DNA of 64,000 nt from Paraburkholderia fungorum (GCF_003610895.1 NZ_MCAS01000004.1:124001-188000); one strand, 5' to 3'. Shown: positions 7,718-16,204, numbered from the stretch's first letter. Numbers and translations: made by a program. Notes: generated from the sequence alone by a model not told the origin.

Positions 7718-8506
7718 TTAGGCGGCCGCTTCGCGTAGCAGTGCGAGGCAGTGGCGCTTGATCGCGATGAACTGCGCGTCGGTGGTGGTCTCGTCGTCGC
7801 GTGGACGCTCCAGATCGACGCGCAGATCGGCGACGATGCGCGCGGGCCGTTGCGACAGCACGAGGATGCGATCGGCGAGAAACAACGCCTCGTCGATATC
7901 GTGCGTGACGAACAGCACCGTCGTGCGGATTTGCGTCCATATGTCGAGCAGCAGCGTTTGCATCATGCGCCGGGTTTGCGCGTCGAGTGCGCCGAACGGT
8001 TCGTCCATCAGCAGAACGCGTGGCCGGTTGATCAGCGCACGGGCGATTTCCACGCGTTGTTGCATGCCGCCTGACAACTGTGCCGGATAGCGTGTGCCGA
8101 AGCCGCTCAGCCCGACCAGATCGAGCAGTTCGCCGGCTTGCCGGCGCCGCTCGTCGCCGGCGAGGCCTTTCATCTTCAGGCCGAACGCGACGTTGTCGAT
8201 CACGCGCTTCCAGGGAAAAAGCGTATGCTGCTGAAACACGAGGCCGCGTTCCGGATGCGGCCGCACGACCCGTTCGCCGTCGACGGCAATCTCGCCCGCG
8301 CTGGCTGCCACGTGTCCGGCGAGCGCCGCCAGCAGCGTGGATTTTCCGCATCCCGAGGGACCCAGCACACAGACGAATTCACCCGGCTCGACGCTGAAAT
8401 CCAGCTGATCGAGCGCGGTGAAACGTTGTTCGCGCACGCCGACGTCGACACTCAGCGCGCGCACGTCGATGCGGCCAGACGGTTTCGCTTGCAATTCGGT
8501 GCTCAT
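7718..8506 (-). CDS. ABC importer ATPase, nitrate/sulfonate/taurine type
   Basis: A 262-residue ATPase of the SsuB/TauB family. Walker A is GPSGCGKST, the signature is LSGGMQQRVE, and Walker B is VLLMDEPFGALD; the switch His is in VLFVTHDIDEA. The ATG at 8506 overlaps the permease stop (ATGA); an upstream extension of the frame runs through the permease gene and is not coding. It energises the permease at 8503-9357 together with the binding protein at 9398-10828. The family handles sulfonates, nitrate, taurine and related anions or amines, so the substrate is not fixed by the ATPase. Confidence 0.92.
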   Translation of the reverse strand: MSTELQAKPSGRIDVRALSVDVGVREQRFTALDQLDFSVEPGEFVCVLGPSGCGKSTLLAALAGHVAASAGEIAVDGERVVRPHPERGLVFQQHTLFPWKRVIDNVAFGLKMKGLAGDERRRQAGELLDLVGLSGFGTRYPAQLSGGMQQRVEIARALINRPRVLLMDEPFGALDAQTRRMMQTLLLDIWTQIRTTVLFVTHDIDEALFLADRILVLSQRPARIVADLRVDLERPRDDETTTDAQFIAIKRHCLALLREAAA

Positions 8507-9357
8507 CGCTGCGTTGCCTCCATCCGGTACCACGGTATCAACGCCAACCCGGCGCGCCGCACCAGCACACTGCTGCCCATGCCCAACGCGCCGATCAGCA
8601 GCATGCCGACGACGATGTCCGCATAGTTCTGCAGCGTGTACGACTCCCATGTGAAATAGCCGATCCCGTACTGCCCCGCGATCATCTCGGCGGTGACGAG
8701 ACAGAACCATGCGGTTCCCATCCCGATCGATAAGCCAGTGACGATGGCGGGCGCCGCGCCCGGCAGGATCACTTCGCTGAACAACGCACCACCGCGTGTG
8801 CCGAGCGAACGGGCGGTGGCGACGAGCCGCGGATCGACGCCTTCCACGCCGTGGATCGTATTGAGCAGAATCGGAAACAGCGCGCCGATGAAGGTGATGA
8901 ACATCATGCTCATCTCCGCTGAAGGAAACATCAGAATGGCAAGCGGGATCCACGCAACTGCGGGAATCGGCCGCAATACTTCGAGCGGGGGCAGCACAGC
9001 GTCCTCGAATGCCCGATAACGCCCGATGGCAAGTCCCAGCCCGATGCCCACGGCGCTCGCCGCGACAAAACCCGCCAGCACGCGCATGACGCTGGACAGC
9101 AGGTGCATCGGCAGTTTGGGCGAGTGGAACAGCGCCCAGGCCGCGGGCACCACGTCGCTAGGCGCGGGCACGTTGGCGAACGTCAAGACACCGAACGAGA
9201 CGTGATGCCCGGCGAGCACCTGCCAGATGCCGACACACGCCAGAATCGATGTGAATCTGATCAGCGCACGTGTGAGACGTGCTGGATTCCAGGTGCGCCG
9301 GATAGCAGCGGCACGCCGGATGCTCGCATTTTCCGTGACTTCGAGAATGGCTGACAT
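8503..9357 (-). CDS. ABC importer permease, SsuC/TauC type
   Basis: A 284-residue inner-membrane permease with about six hydrophobic helices and the EAA loop around ARSLGTRGGALFSEVILPGAAP that docks the ATPase. I set the start at the ATG 9357, just after a GAGG on the minus strand; upstream codons are arginine-rich and unlikely. It is translationally coupled to the ATPase gene and lies about 40 bases after the binding-protein gene. With these it forms a complete SsuABC/TauABC-type importer. Confidence 0.92.
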   Translation of the reverse strand: MSAILEVTENASIRRAAAIRRTWNPARLTRALIRFTSILACVGIWQVLAGHHVSFGVLTFANVPAPSDVVPAAWALFHSPKLPMHLLSSVMRVLAGFVAASAVGIGLGLAIGRYRAFEDAVLPPLEVLRPIPAVAWIPLAILMFPSAEMSMMFITFIGALFPILLNTIHGVEGVDPRLVATARSLGTRGGALFSEVILPGAAPAIVTGLSIGMGTAWFCLVTAEMIAGQYGIGYFTWESYTLQNYADIVVGMLLIGALGMGSSVLVRRAGLALIPWYRMEATQR

Positions 9358-9397
9358 CGAGGACCCTCGTGATTGATAAACGCCGCTGGATGAGCCC

Positions 9398-10828
9398 TTA
9401 GCGCGCCGCGACCGCCTGGGTCGCATCGGTCTTCGCGGCGGCGAAATCCACGACATTGCCGTTCACCTGTTTCGCGTAGCGATCGGCGCTGTCTTTCAGC
9501 AGGAAGGCGTCGATGTTGCCTCTCGCGTCCTTCACGTACCACGCCTGGTTGGCGAACAGCTTCAGTCCGCTCGAACGATCCTGTACGTAGACCACGCGCG
9601 CTTTCTTGCCGCCTTGCTCGAGCGTGTTGAGGGCGGCGAAGGCCTCCTGCGTCGATGCATAGTTGCGCACCTTGTCTTCGCCGTTGAGCCAGACCTGTGT
9701 CACGCTGTGGAAATCGGCGATGCGTTTGCCCGTTTGCGCGTCATTGGCAATGAGCGGTTGCTTCGCGTAGTTCTTGAGCGCCGCGTCGTAGTTCAGTCCG
9801 GATTGCCGGAACGCTTCGCGGATATAGCGATCGTCGATGAATGTGTTGACGTCCAGATCGACGTCGGTCTTCTTCAGCAGCTTGAGTGTGTCGATGGCCG
9901 TGGCGGTTGCCTGCCGGTATTCAGGCTTCCACGTCAGATCGCGTGTCTGCAGACCGAGCGGCCCGTGGAACAGATAATTGACCTCGGCGTCGATACCGGT
10001 CACCTTCTGGATCAACAGGCTGTATCTCTCGGGGTCTTGCGCAAACAGCTGATTTGCTTCGATCACCGCGCGCAGATAGGCGACCACAACTTCCGGATAG
10101 CGCTTCGCATAGTCGGCGTCGACGAGCGTGCCGTGGAAGGTCGGCGCGTGGGCCTGCGCACCGTCGTAGATCTTGCGCGCGAAGCCGCGGAAGGGGAAGA
10201 GTTCGGCAAACGGCACGAAGTCGGCGTGTGCATCGATCTTGTGCGCCTTCAATGCGCTGCCTGCCACCTCGGGCGATTGCGTGATGATGTTGACGTCGGT
10301 GTCGGGATTCCAGCCTTGCGCCTTGATGGCCCGCAACAGCATACCGTGCGACGTCGAAGCGAATGGCACCGAGATCGTCTTGCCTTTCAGGTCGGCGATC
10401 GAGCGGATGGGGGAATCGACCGGCACGACGATGCCATTGCCGCTGCCGTCGATACTGCCCGAGAGCACTGTGATGAACACGCTCTTCTTGCCGGCCTTCT
10501 GGAAGGCCGCGCCATTCAACGACCCGGGAAAATCCGCCATCGATCCGAAGTCGAGTTTGCCCGCCACCATTTCGTTGGTCATCGGCGCGCCGGACGTGAA
10601 ATCTTTCCATTGCACGTCGTATTTGACGTCCTTGTACTTGCCGTCGTGCGGCAGATATTTGTCGAGCAGATTCAGCTCGCGGATCAGCAGGCCGCCGGTC
10701 GCGCAATTGATCGTCGTATCCTGCGTGCCGATCGCGACTCGGATCGTCTCGGCGCGCGCCGCGCCCGCCGTGAGTGAAAACAGGCCGCTCGCAAGGAGCG
10801 TCGCGGCAAGCAATTGACGGAGTGTCAT
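9398..10828 (-). CDS. ABC substrate-binding protein with C-terminal NosL-like domain
   Basis: A 476-residue exported protein. Residues 1-26 form a Sec signal peptide (cleavage probably after GAARA). Residues about 27-350 are a nitrate/sulfonate/taurine-type periplasmic binding protein (TIRVAIGTQDTT, then MVAGKLDFGSM, then SIADLKGKTISVPF). The family is usually about 330 residues; here an extra ~110 residues follow. That tail contains WLNGEDKVRNYASTQEAF, ARVVYVQDRSSG, QAWYVKD and YAKQVNGNVVDF, the order and spacing of a NosL domain (copper chaperone of nitrous oxide reductase). The tail has no Cys, so NosL-type copper ligation is doubtful. It is encoded between the ferredoxin and the permease. 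The binding-protein call is firm; NosL homology is from pattern recognition. Confidence 0.85.
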   Translation of the reverse strand: MTLRQLLAATLLASGLFSLTAGAARAETIRVAIGTQDTTINCATGGLLIRELNLLDKYLPHDGKYKDVKYDVQWKDFTSGAPMTNEMVAGKLDFGSMADFPGSLNGAAFQKAGKKSVFITVLSGSIDGSGNGIVVPVDSPIRSIADLKGKTISVPFASTSHGMLLRAIKAQGWNPDTDVNIITQSPEVAGSALKAHKIDAHADFVPFAELFPFRGFARKIYDGAQAHAPTFHGTLVDADYAKRYPEVVVAYLRAVIEANQLFAQDPERYSLLIQKVTGIDAEVNYLFHGPLGLQTRDLTWKPEYRQATATAIDTLKLLKKTDVDLDVNTFIDDRYIREAFRQSGLNYDAALKNYAKQPLIANDAQTGKRIADFHSVTQVWLNGEDKVRNYASTQEAFAALNTLEQGGKKARVVYVQDRSSGLKLFANQAWYVKDARGNIDAFLLKDSADRYAKQVNGNVVDFAAAKTDATQAVAAR

Positions 10829-10881
10829 GAGTTAAGCCCCGGTTGATAGGGAAACAAGGTTCTGGTCTGAATGATGTGCTG

Positions 10882-11127
10882 CTAGCGCAGCAGATAAGGA
10901 ATGTCGACCCTGACCGCATCGGTCGGGCAATCTTTCTCGCACGGCATGCAGTACCAGCATTCGTCGAACTTCATGTAGGCGTTGCCTTTGCTCAGGTCGA
11001 TCGCCAGCAGATCGAGCGGGCAGACATCCACGCAGACCGTGCAGCCTTTGTCGGCGATGCATTTGTCCTCGTCGATCGTGACGGGCGCGGCACTGCGTTG
11101 GAAAATGTTGTGCGGTGTCGTAGACAT
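10882..11127 (-). CDS. AprB-like 2[4Fe-4S] ferredoxin
   Basis: An 81-residue ferredoxin with eight cluster cysteines: Cys23, 29, 32 and 36 in CIADKGCTVCVDVCP, and Cys57, 60, 63 and 67 in CWYCMPCEKDCP. The second motif, CWxCxxCxxxCP, is typical of AprB, the iron-sulfur subunit of adenylylsulfate (APS) reductase, although this protein lacks AprB's C-terminal extension. It starts 9 bases after the AprA-like flavoprotein gene, so the two very likely form an AprAB-like complex that passes electrons between FAD and two clusters. Ordinary AprAB is found in sulfate reducers and sulfur oxidisers; here it is in a transporter operon of an apparently aerobic heterotroph, so the substrate may differ. Confidence 0.9.
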   Translation of the reverse strand: MSTTPHNIFQRSAAPVTIDEDKCIADKGCTVCVDVCPLDLLAIDLSKGNAYMKFDECWYCMPCEKDCPTDAVRVDIPYLLR

Positions 11128-11136
11128 GGTGGTTCC

Positions 11137-12870
11137 TCAAGCGTCGGCAAGCGCGGGCTCGCCGATCCGCAGGTTCTGATAGGCCTGACTTTCGTGGTTG
11201 TCGAGCGGCACCACATACGGTTCCACTGCGCGTTTTTCGCTGACCATGCGGCCTGCAGCATCTTTCTTCAGATGCGTGTGGCAAAACCACTCCGCGTCGT
11301 TGCGCTGCGGATAATCGACGCGATGGTGGTACAACCCCCAACGGCTCTCCGTGCGATACAGCGATGCGTGCGCCGCCATTTCCGCGCAGTCGCGGATCGC
11401 GCGCACTTCCGCGGCGCGCATCAGTTCGTGCGGATTGTCGGCCTTGATCTGATCGATGTCGGCGGCGATTTCGGCGAAGCGCTGCAGGCCGATTTCCATC
11501 TTGCGCGTGACTTTCGGAGGCTGAAGATAATCGTTCACCATGCGGCGCAGCTTGTATTCGACTTGCGCCGGTGCGAGTCCCGTCTCCCGTTCGAGCGGGG
11601 CATAGATCCGCAACCGCTCCGCTTCCACCTGTGCGCTATCGAGCGCCGCGTGCTCGCGGCCATCGACGTATTGCGCCGCGTTCTGCCCCGCGAACCATCC
11701 GTAAGTAAACGCGCCGAGCATGTAGTTGTGCGGCACGGCGGCCATGTCCCCGGCCGCATAGAGACCCGCAACCGAGGTTTCCGCGCGCTCGTTCACGTAG
11801 ACGCCCGACGCGCTGTGACCACTGCAAAAGCCGATCTCGGAGATGTGCATTTCGATCATCTGCTGGCGGTAATCGGTACCGCGTCCCGCATGAAACCGTC
11901 CGCGGCTCGGGCGTTCATTCGTGTGCAGAATCTGCTCGATGGTCTGGATGGTTTCCTCGGCGAGATGGTCGAGCTTCAGAAACACGGGTCCGTTGCCGCT
12001 TTCGAGTTCCTGATAGAACTCCCACATCATCTGGCCGCTCCAGTAATCGCATTCGATGAAGCGTTCGCCCTTGCCGTTCGCGGTGAAGCCGCCAAGCGGC
12101 CCGGTTACGTAGGCGCAGGCGGGGCCGTTGTAGTCCTTGATCAGCGGGTTGATCTGGAAGCACTCGAGGTTCGCCAGCGCCGCGCCCGCGTGATAGGCCA
12201 TCGCGTAGCCGTCGCCGGCATTGGTGGGATTCTCGTAGGTGCCCATCAGATATCCCGAGGCGGGCAGGCCGAGCCGGCCCGCGGCTCCGCAGCACAGGAC
12301 CACCGCTTTGGCGCGCACCACGTAGAAATCCGCCGTGCGGCAATCGAAACCCAGCACACCGCAGGCGCGCCCTTGCGCATCGGTCAGAACGCGCGTGACG
12401 ACGATGCGATTGGTGATCGCAATGCGCGCGCGTTTGAGCTGCCGGTAGAGCACTTTCTTGATGTCGTGACCTTCCGGCATCGGCAGGACATAGGAGCCCA
12501 TGTGATGCACTTTCTTTACCGCGTAGTCGCCCGTGCCGTCTTTCTCGAACTTCACACCCCAGCGGTCGAGCTCTTCGATGGTCTTGAAACTGTGCCGGGC
12601 GTAGGCATAGACGGCTGCCTGATCGACGATGCCGTCATTGGCGATGGTGATTTCCTTGGTGTACTGCTCCGGTGTGGCATGGCCAGGGATGATGGCGTTA
12701 TTCAGACCGTCCATGCCCATCGAAATCGCACCGCTGCGTTTGACGTTGGCCTTTTCCAGCAACAACACCTTCAGGTTCGGATTCTGTTCCTTTGCCTTCA
12801 CGGCGGCCATCGGACCCGCCGTGCCGCCACCCACGACCACCAGGTCGTACTCGATCACGTGCGTATTCAT
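11137..12870 (-). CDS. AprA-like FAD flavoprotein (fumarate reductase/APS reductase superfamily)
   Basis: A 577-residue flavoprotein. The FAD-binding motif VVVGGGTAGP is at residues 11-20, and the C-terminal FAD contact is GLYAAGDMAAVPHN. A C-terminal helical domain follows, as in AprA, fumarate reductase and aspartate oxidase. The segment FCSGHSASGVYVNERAETSVAGLYAAGD resembles AprA more than fumarate reductase, and the adjacent gene encodes an AprB-like ferredoxin. It lacks a signal peptide and should be cytoplasmic. Its ATG overlaps the stop of the GntR gene. AprA interconverts sulfite and APS; whether this divergent member does so, or reduces or oxidises another imported sulfur compound, cannot be decided from sequence. 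It is shorter than typical AprA (over 600 residues). Confidence 0.88.
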   Translation of the reverse strand: MNTHVIEYDLVVVGGGTAGPMAAVKAKEQNPNLKVLLLEKANVKRSGAISMGMDGLNNAIIPGHATPEQYTKEITIANDGIVDQAAVYAYARHSFKTIEELDRWGVKFEKDGTGDYAVKKVHHMGSYVLPMPEGHDIKKVLYRQLKRARIAITNRIVVTRVLTDAQGRACGVLGFDCRTADFYVVRAKAVVLCCGAAGRLGLPASGYLMGTYENPTNAGDGYAMAYHAGAALANLECFQINPLIKDYNGPACAYVTGPLGGFTANGKGERFIECDYWSGQMMWEFYQELESGNGPVFLKLDHLAEETIQTIEQILHTNERPSRGRFHAGRGTDYRQQMIEMHISEIGFCSGHSASGVYVNERAETSVAGLYAAGDMAAVPHNYMLGAFTYGWFAGQNAAQYVDGREHAALDSAQVEAERLRIYAPLERETGLAPAQVEYKLRRMVNDYLQPPKVTRKMEIGLQRFAEIAADIDQIKADNPHELMRAAEVRAIRDCAEMAAHASLYRTESRWGLYHHRVDYPQRNDAEWFCHTHLKKDAAGRMVSEKRAVEPYVVPLDNHESQAYQNLRIGEPALADA

Positions 12871-13658
12871 TTCGTCTTCCTTGGGGTCTTTCTTGAGGTC
12901 TTCTTATCTTTCTGACGGTCGATGCGAAAGCGGTACTGGAACGCGTCGCCGCGGAAATAGAGGTATTCGTAGTCGATCGGCGTGCCGTCCGCGCTATGCG
13001 TAAGACGTTCGATGCGCAACACCGGGCTGCCTTCTTCCACGTTCAGGGCTTCGACGATTTCATCGTCGGCGAGAATCGCGTCGATCGAAACGTCGGCGTG
13101 GCCGAGCGGCACGGCGCAGTCGTTCTCGAGAATCAGGAAGATGTCGCGCGTGACCAAGTCCGCGCTGGCGAGGCGTTTGCCCAATGCTTCCGGAACCCAC
13201 GTGATTTCGAGCGACACGGGTTCGCGATTGAGCAGGCGCACCCGATGGATTTCGGCCACCTTCGTGCCTTCAGGCAGTTGAAGCCGGCTCGCGATGTGCG
13301 CGGTGGCCGGGATGAAGCGGATATGTTTGAGCTGGTTGACGATCTCATATCCCATCGACGACATCGCTTCGGCGAAACCCTGCAGCGCACTGACGTTCTG
13401 GAACGCTTTCGGCCTGGAGACGAAGGTGCCCTTGCCGTGAAGCTTGAAAACGAGCCCTTCCTTCTGCAGATCGCCGAGCGCCTGGCGCACGGTAATGCGG
13501 CTGACGTTGAACATCGTGCAGAGGTCGTTTTCAGACGGCATCTGGGAATGAGCCGGATAGGTGCCGTTGAGAATGCGCGAGCGCAACGCCGTCTTGATCT
13601 GCTCGTAGAGCGGCGGAGCGGAGAGCGGCAGTACGTTGGCCGGATCGGATTTCTGCAT
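12867..13658 (-). CDS. GntR/HutC-family regulator of the AprA-like operon
   Basis: A 263-residue repressor-type regulator: an N-terminal winged helix (PPLYEQIKTALRSRI, then SENDLCTMFNVSRITVRQALGDL, then GKGTFVSRP) and a C-terminal UTRA ligand domain. The C-terminus is Lys/Thr-rich. The start at 13658 has no clear ribosome site; an in-frame upstream extension would run through the putative operator and is unlikely. It is the first gene of the eight-gene operon and its stop overlaps the flavoprotein start, so it probably controls its own operon. The palindrome at 13679-13694, 20 bases upstream, is the likely operator. The ligand is unknown. Confidence 0.9.
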   Translation of the reverse strand: MQKSDPANVLPLSAPPLYEQIKTALRSRILNGTYPAHSQMPSENDLCTMFNVSRITVRQALGDLQKEGLVFKLHGKGTFVSRPKAFQNVSALQGFAEAMSSMGYEIVNQLKHIRFIPATAHIASRLQLPEGTKVAEIHRVRLLNREPVSLEITWVPEALGKRLASADLVTRDIFLILENDCAVPLGHADVSIDAILADDEIVEALNVEEGSPVLRIERLTHSADGTPIDYEYLYFRGDAFQYRFRIDRQKDKKTSRKTPRKTK

Positions 13659-13678
13659 GGTATTGAGGGGGTGTCCGT

Positions 13679-13694
13679 ACTTGTTATGACAAGT
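13679..13694. promoter_or_regulatory. Candidate GntR operator (ACTTGT-TATG-ACAAGT)
   Basis: A perfect 6-bp inverted repeat with a 4-base centre lies just upstream of the GntR gene and between it and the divergent monooxygenase gene at 13921. HutC-type regulators bind palindromes of this size, so autoregulation of the operon, and perhaps of the divergent gene, is likely. Confidence 0.55.
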
Positions 13695-13920
13695 TGCAAC
13701 GCAGTCTAGTGACGACACCCCGGCGGGCGAACGAAGATTTTGTGCTTTGTATTTCTGCGGGACAGCTTTCGGCGCGCGGGGTGGCGTCGGTGCCCCCGGC
13801 ACAAGGCCTTCAGCACGGGCTTACGGTGAGGCGAGTGCGGTGGATAGGGTGGGTGGTGGCAAGCAGCGTCGGTGAAGGACGATTAAACTGGCCCGACCCG
13901 TTTGCGATGGAGCCTGTACC

Positions 13921-15243
13921 ATGTCACGTCAGCTTCGCCTCGGCGCTTTCATGCGTCCCACGACGATTCATACCGGCGCATGGCGCTATCCCGGCGCCTA
14001 TCCCGATGCCAACTTCAATTTCGCGCACCTGAAGCGCTTCGCGCAGACGCTCGAGCGCGGCCGCTTCGACGCGTTCTTCATGGCCGACCACCTTGCGGTG
14101 CTCAACATGCCGCTCGATGCGCTCAAGCATAGCCATACGGTCACCTCGTTTGAACCGCTGACGCTGCTGCCCGCGCTGGCGGCGGTCACGGAACGCCTGG
14201 GCCTCGTCGCGACCGCCTCCACCACGTTCGACGCGCCTTATCACGTCGCCAGACGTTTTGCGTCGCTCGACCATATCAGCGGCGGCCGCGCGGGATGGAA
14301 TCTCGTGACCACGTCGAATCCCGATGCCGCGCTCAATTTCGGCCTCGACGAGCATGTCGAACACGACGAACGGTACCGGCGTGCCCGCGAGTTCTTCGAT
14401 GTGGTCACCGGGCTCTGGGACAGTTGGGCCGACGATGCCTTTATCCGCGATACGGAAACGGGCACATTCTTCGATCCGCAAAAACTCCATGTGCTGAACT
14501 ACAGGAGCGAGAACTTCTCGGTGCGCGGCCCGTTGAATATTGCCCGCCCGGTTCAGGGTTGGCCCGTGATCGTGCAGGCCGGTTCATCGGAAGCGGGGCG
14601 CCAGATCGCCGCCGAAACCGCTGAAGTGGTGTTTACCGCGCAAAGTCTGCTGGCCGACGGCAAGCGCTTCTATGCCGATGTGAAAGGCCGGATGGAAAAA
14701 CTCGGCCGGGCGCGCGATCACATGAAGATCCTGCCGGCTGCCTTCGTGGTGGTTGGCGATACGCTGGAAGAGGCGCGGGAAATCCGTGCGCGGCTCGATA
14801 CGTTCGTTCATTACGAGAGCGGTATCGCTTCGTTGTCGATTGCATTGGGGCACGACGTGTCCGGTTTCGATCCGGACGGCCCGCTGCCCGAGATCCCCGA
14901 GACCAATGCGAGCCGGACCGCGCGGCAACGGGTGGTCGAATGGGCGCAGCGCGACGGGCTGACGATCCGTCAACTCGCGCAGCGCATTGGCGGATACTCC
15001 GGGCTCGAGATGGTGGGCACGGCGGCGATGATCGCCGATCAGATGGAGCAATGGCTGGTGGAAGAGGGCTCGGACGGGTTCAACGTGATGTTCCCGTATC
15101 TGCCCGGCGGTCTTGATGATTTCGTGGACAAGGTCATTCCCGAGTTGCAAAGACGCGGCCTGTTCCGGCGCGAATACGAAGGGACGACGCTGCGCGAGAA
15201 TCTCGGATTGCCGCGGCCCGGGAACCGCTTCTTTCCCCGGTGA
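13921..15243 (+). CDS. Flavin-dependent monooxygenase, DszA/NtaA family
   Basis: A 440-residue luciferase-like (LLM class) monooxygenase, which uses reduced FMN and O2, often to cleave C-S or C-N bonds. Family marks are SFEPLTLLPALAAVTERLGL, HISGGRAGWNLVTT, GWPVIVQAGSSEAGR and the C-terminal YEGTTLRENLGL. It lacks a signal peptide and needs FMNH2 from a reductase encoded elsewhere. It is divergent from the GntR-AprA operon (about 260 bases apart) and stands before the convergent second GntR gene. The substrate is unknown; DszA acts on dibenzothiophene sulfone and NtaA on nitrilotriacetate, and the sulfur-rich setting favours a sulfone or sulfonate. It resembles the copies at 28783 and 55046. 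Confidence 0.88.
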   Translation: MSRQLRLGAFMRPTTIHTGAWRYPGAYPDANFNFAHLKRFAQTLERGRFDAFFMADHLAVLNMPLDALKHSHTVTSFEPLTLLPALAAVTERLGLVATASTTFDAPYHVARRFASLDHISGGRAGWNLVTTSNPDAALNFGLDEHVEHDERYRRAREFFDVVTGLWDSWADDAFIRDTETGTFFDPQKLHVLNYRSENFSVRGPLNIARPVQGWPVIVQAGSSEAGRQIAAETAEVVFTAQSLLADGKRFYADVKGRMEKLGRARDHMKILPAAFVVVGDTLEEAREIRARLDTFVHYESGIASLSIALGHDVSGFDPDGPLPEIPETNASRTARQRVVEWAQRDGLTIRQLAQRIGGYSGLEMVGTAAMIADQMEQWLVEEGSDGFNVMFPYLPGGLDDFVDKVIPELQRRGLFRREYEGTTLRENLGLPRPGNRFFPR

Positions 15244-15321
15244 GATGACCGGGGCGCGGGATCAAAAATCGGCTTGTTTCAGGACACATTCGCGGGGCGG
15301 CACAACGCCAGGCGCCACGTT

Positions 15322-16080
15322 CTAATGTTCTGCCGTGCGCGCGGTCAGTTCCCCGCCCATCGCGCTGCTCACAACAAACTCATACCGTTCCGGCCGGATA
15401 TGAAAGAGCGTCGACTCGCAGACGCGCCCATCGGTGAGGCGCGAGATCCGTTTCATCACCAGCAGGGGCGCCTGCTCAGTTGTCTGAAGGCTGCGCGCGA
15501 TGGCCGCTGACGCCGCCACGGCGGTAATGCTCATGTCCGCGCGGGCGATCTTCCATCCAGGCATCGATTCGATGATCTCGTAGGAAGGCCGCGTCTGCGC
15601 CAGTTGTTCGGAGATCGATTCCGCTTCGGGCAGCAGCCATGTCTGCGCCAGCGCGACGCTGACGCCGTCCACGGAATGCAGCCGTTCGAGATAGACGGCG
15701 GTCTTGACCTCGCTTGCGAACACACCGGCCATCTCGGGCGGCAGTTTCTTGCCGGGCTGCATGCGCAGGAGCCGCATCTGCGGCTCGGCGCCCTGGCGTG
15801 CCAGCGAATCGTAAAAGCCACGCAGCACATCGAGGCGATGCTGCATGCGCTTGCCGCTGGCAAAGGTGCCTTTGCCCTGTTTGCGCTCCACCAGTTTTTC
15901 GTCCGCCAGCTTGCCGATGGCAAGGCGCACGGTCACGCGGCTCACGCCAAAGCGCTCGCTGAGCTCGGCCTCCGACGGCAGCTTGCCGGAAGGCTCGTAA
16001 CTGCCGCTTTCTATTTCGCCGCGCAATGTGCCGGCAATCTGATCGTAAAGCGACGTGACATTCTCGCGGACGAGGCTCAT
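15322..16080 (-). CDS. GntR/HutC-family regulator, divergent from DASS transporter
   Basis: A 252-residue regulator with a winged helix (SLYDQIAGTLRGEI, then SEAELSERFGVSRVTVRLAIGKL, then GKGTFASGK) and a UTRA effector domain ending RPERYEFVVSS. The ATG at 16080 is preceded on the minus strand by AAGGAAAAG. It is divergent from the DASS transporter and hydrolase genes, the standard layout for a local repressor, and overlapping palindromes lie in the shared 190-bp gap. The ligand is probably the transported anion or its product. Confidence 0.9.
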   Translation of the reverse strand: MSLVRENVTSLYDQIAGTLRGEIESGSYEPSGKLPSEAELSERFGVSRVTVRLAIGKLADEKLVERKQGKGTFASGKRMQHRLDVLRGFYDSLARQGAEPQMRLLRMQPGKKLPPEMAGVFASEVKTAVYLERLHSVDGVSVALAQTWLLPEAESISEQLAQTRPSYEIIESMPGWKIARADMSITAVAASAAIARSLQTTEQAPLLVMKRISRLTDGRVCESTLFHIRPERYEFVVSSAMGGELTARTAEH

Positions 16081-16188
16081 GGGTTCTCTTTTCCTTGTGC
16101 AGTGCGCAGCGGCACTGCGCTGAATCGATGCGGCGGGCTAAGCCATTTCTTCGTATAAGGATATGAGAAGTGCTTAGATCGGCAACTT

Positions 16189-16204
16189 GTATTAATACGT
16201 ATTA
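16189..16204. promoter_or_regulatory. Candidate GntR operator, overlapping palindromes
   Basis: Two perfect palindromes overlap in an AT-rich patch: GTATTAATAC (16189-16198) and TAATACGTATTA (16193-16204). They sit in the divergent gap between the GntR gene and the DASS gene, where an operator is expected. HutC-type sites often have GT..AC ends, as the first palindrome does. Confidence 0.55.

Noticed and set aside
10843..12915. A 690-codon open frame on the plus strand
   Set aside because: It is antisense to the flavoprotein and ferredoxin genes, whose FAD and cysteine motifs establish the real coding strand.
12867..13802. A longer start for the first GntR gene at 13802
   Set aside because: The extra 48 residues are unlike GntR proteins and would span the palindrome likely to be the operator.
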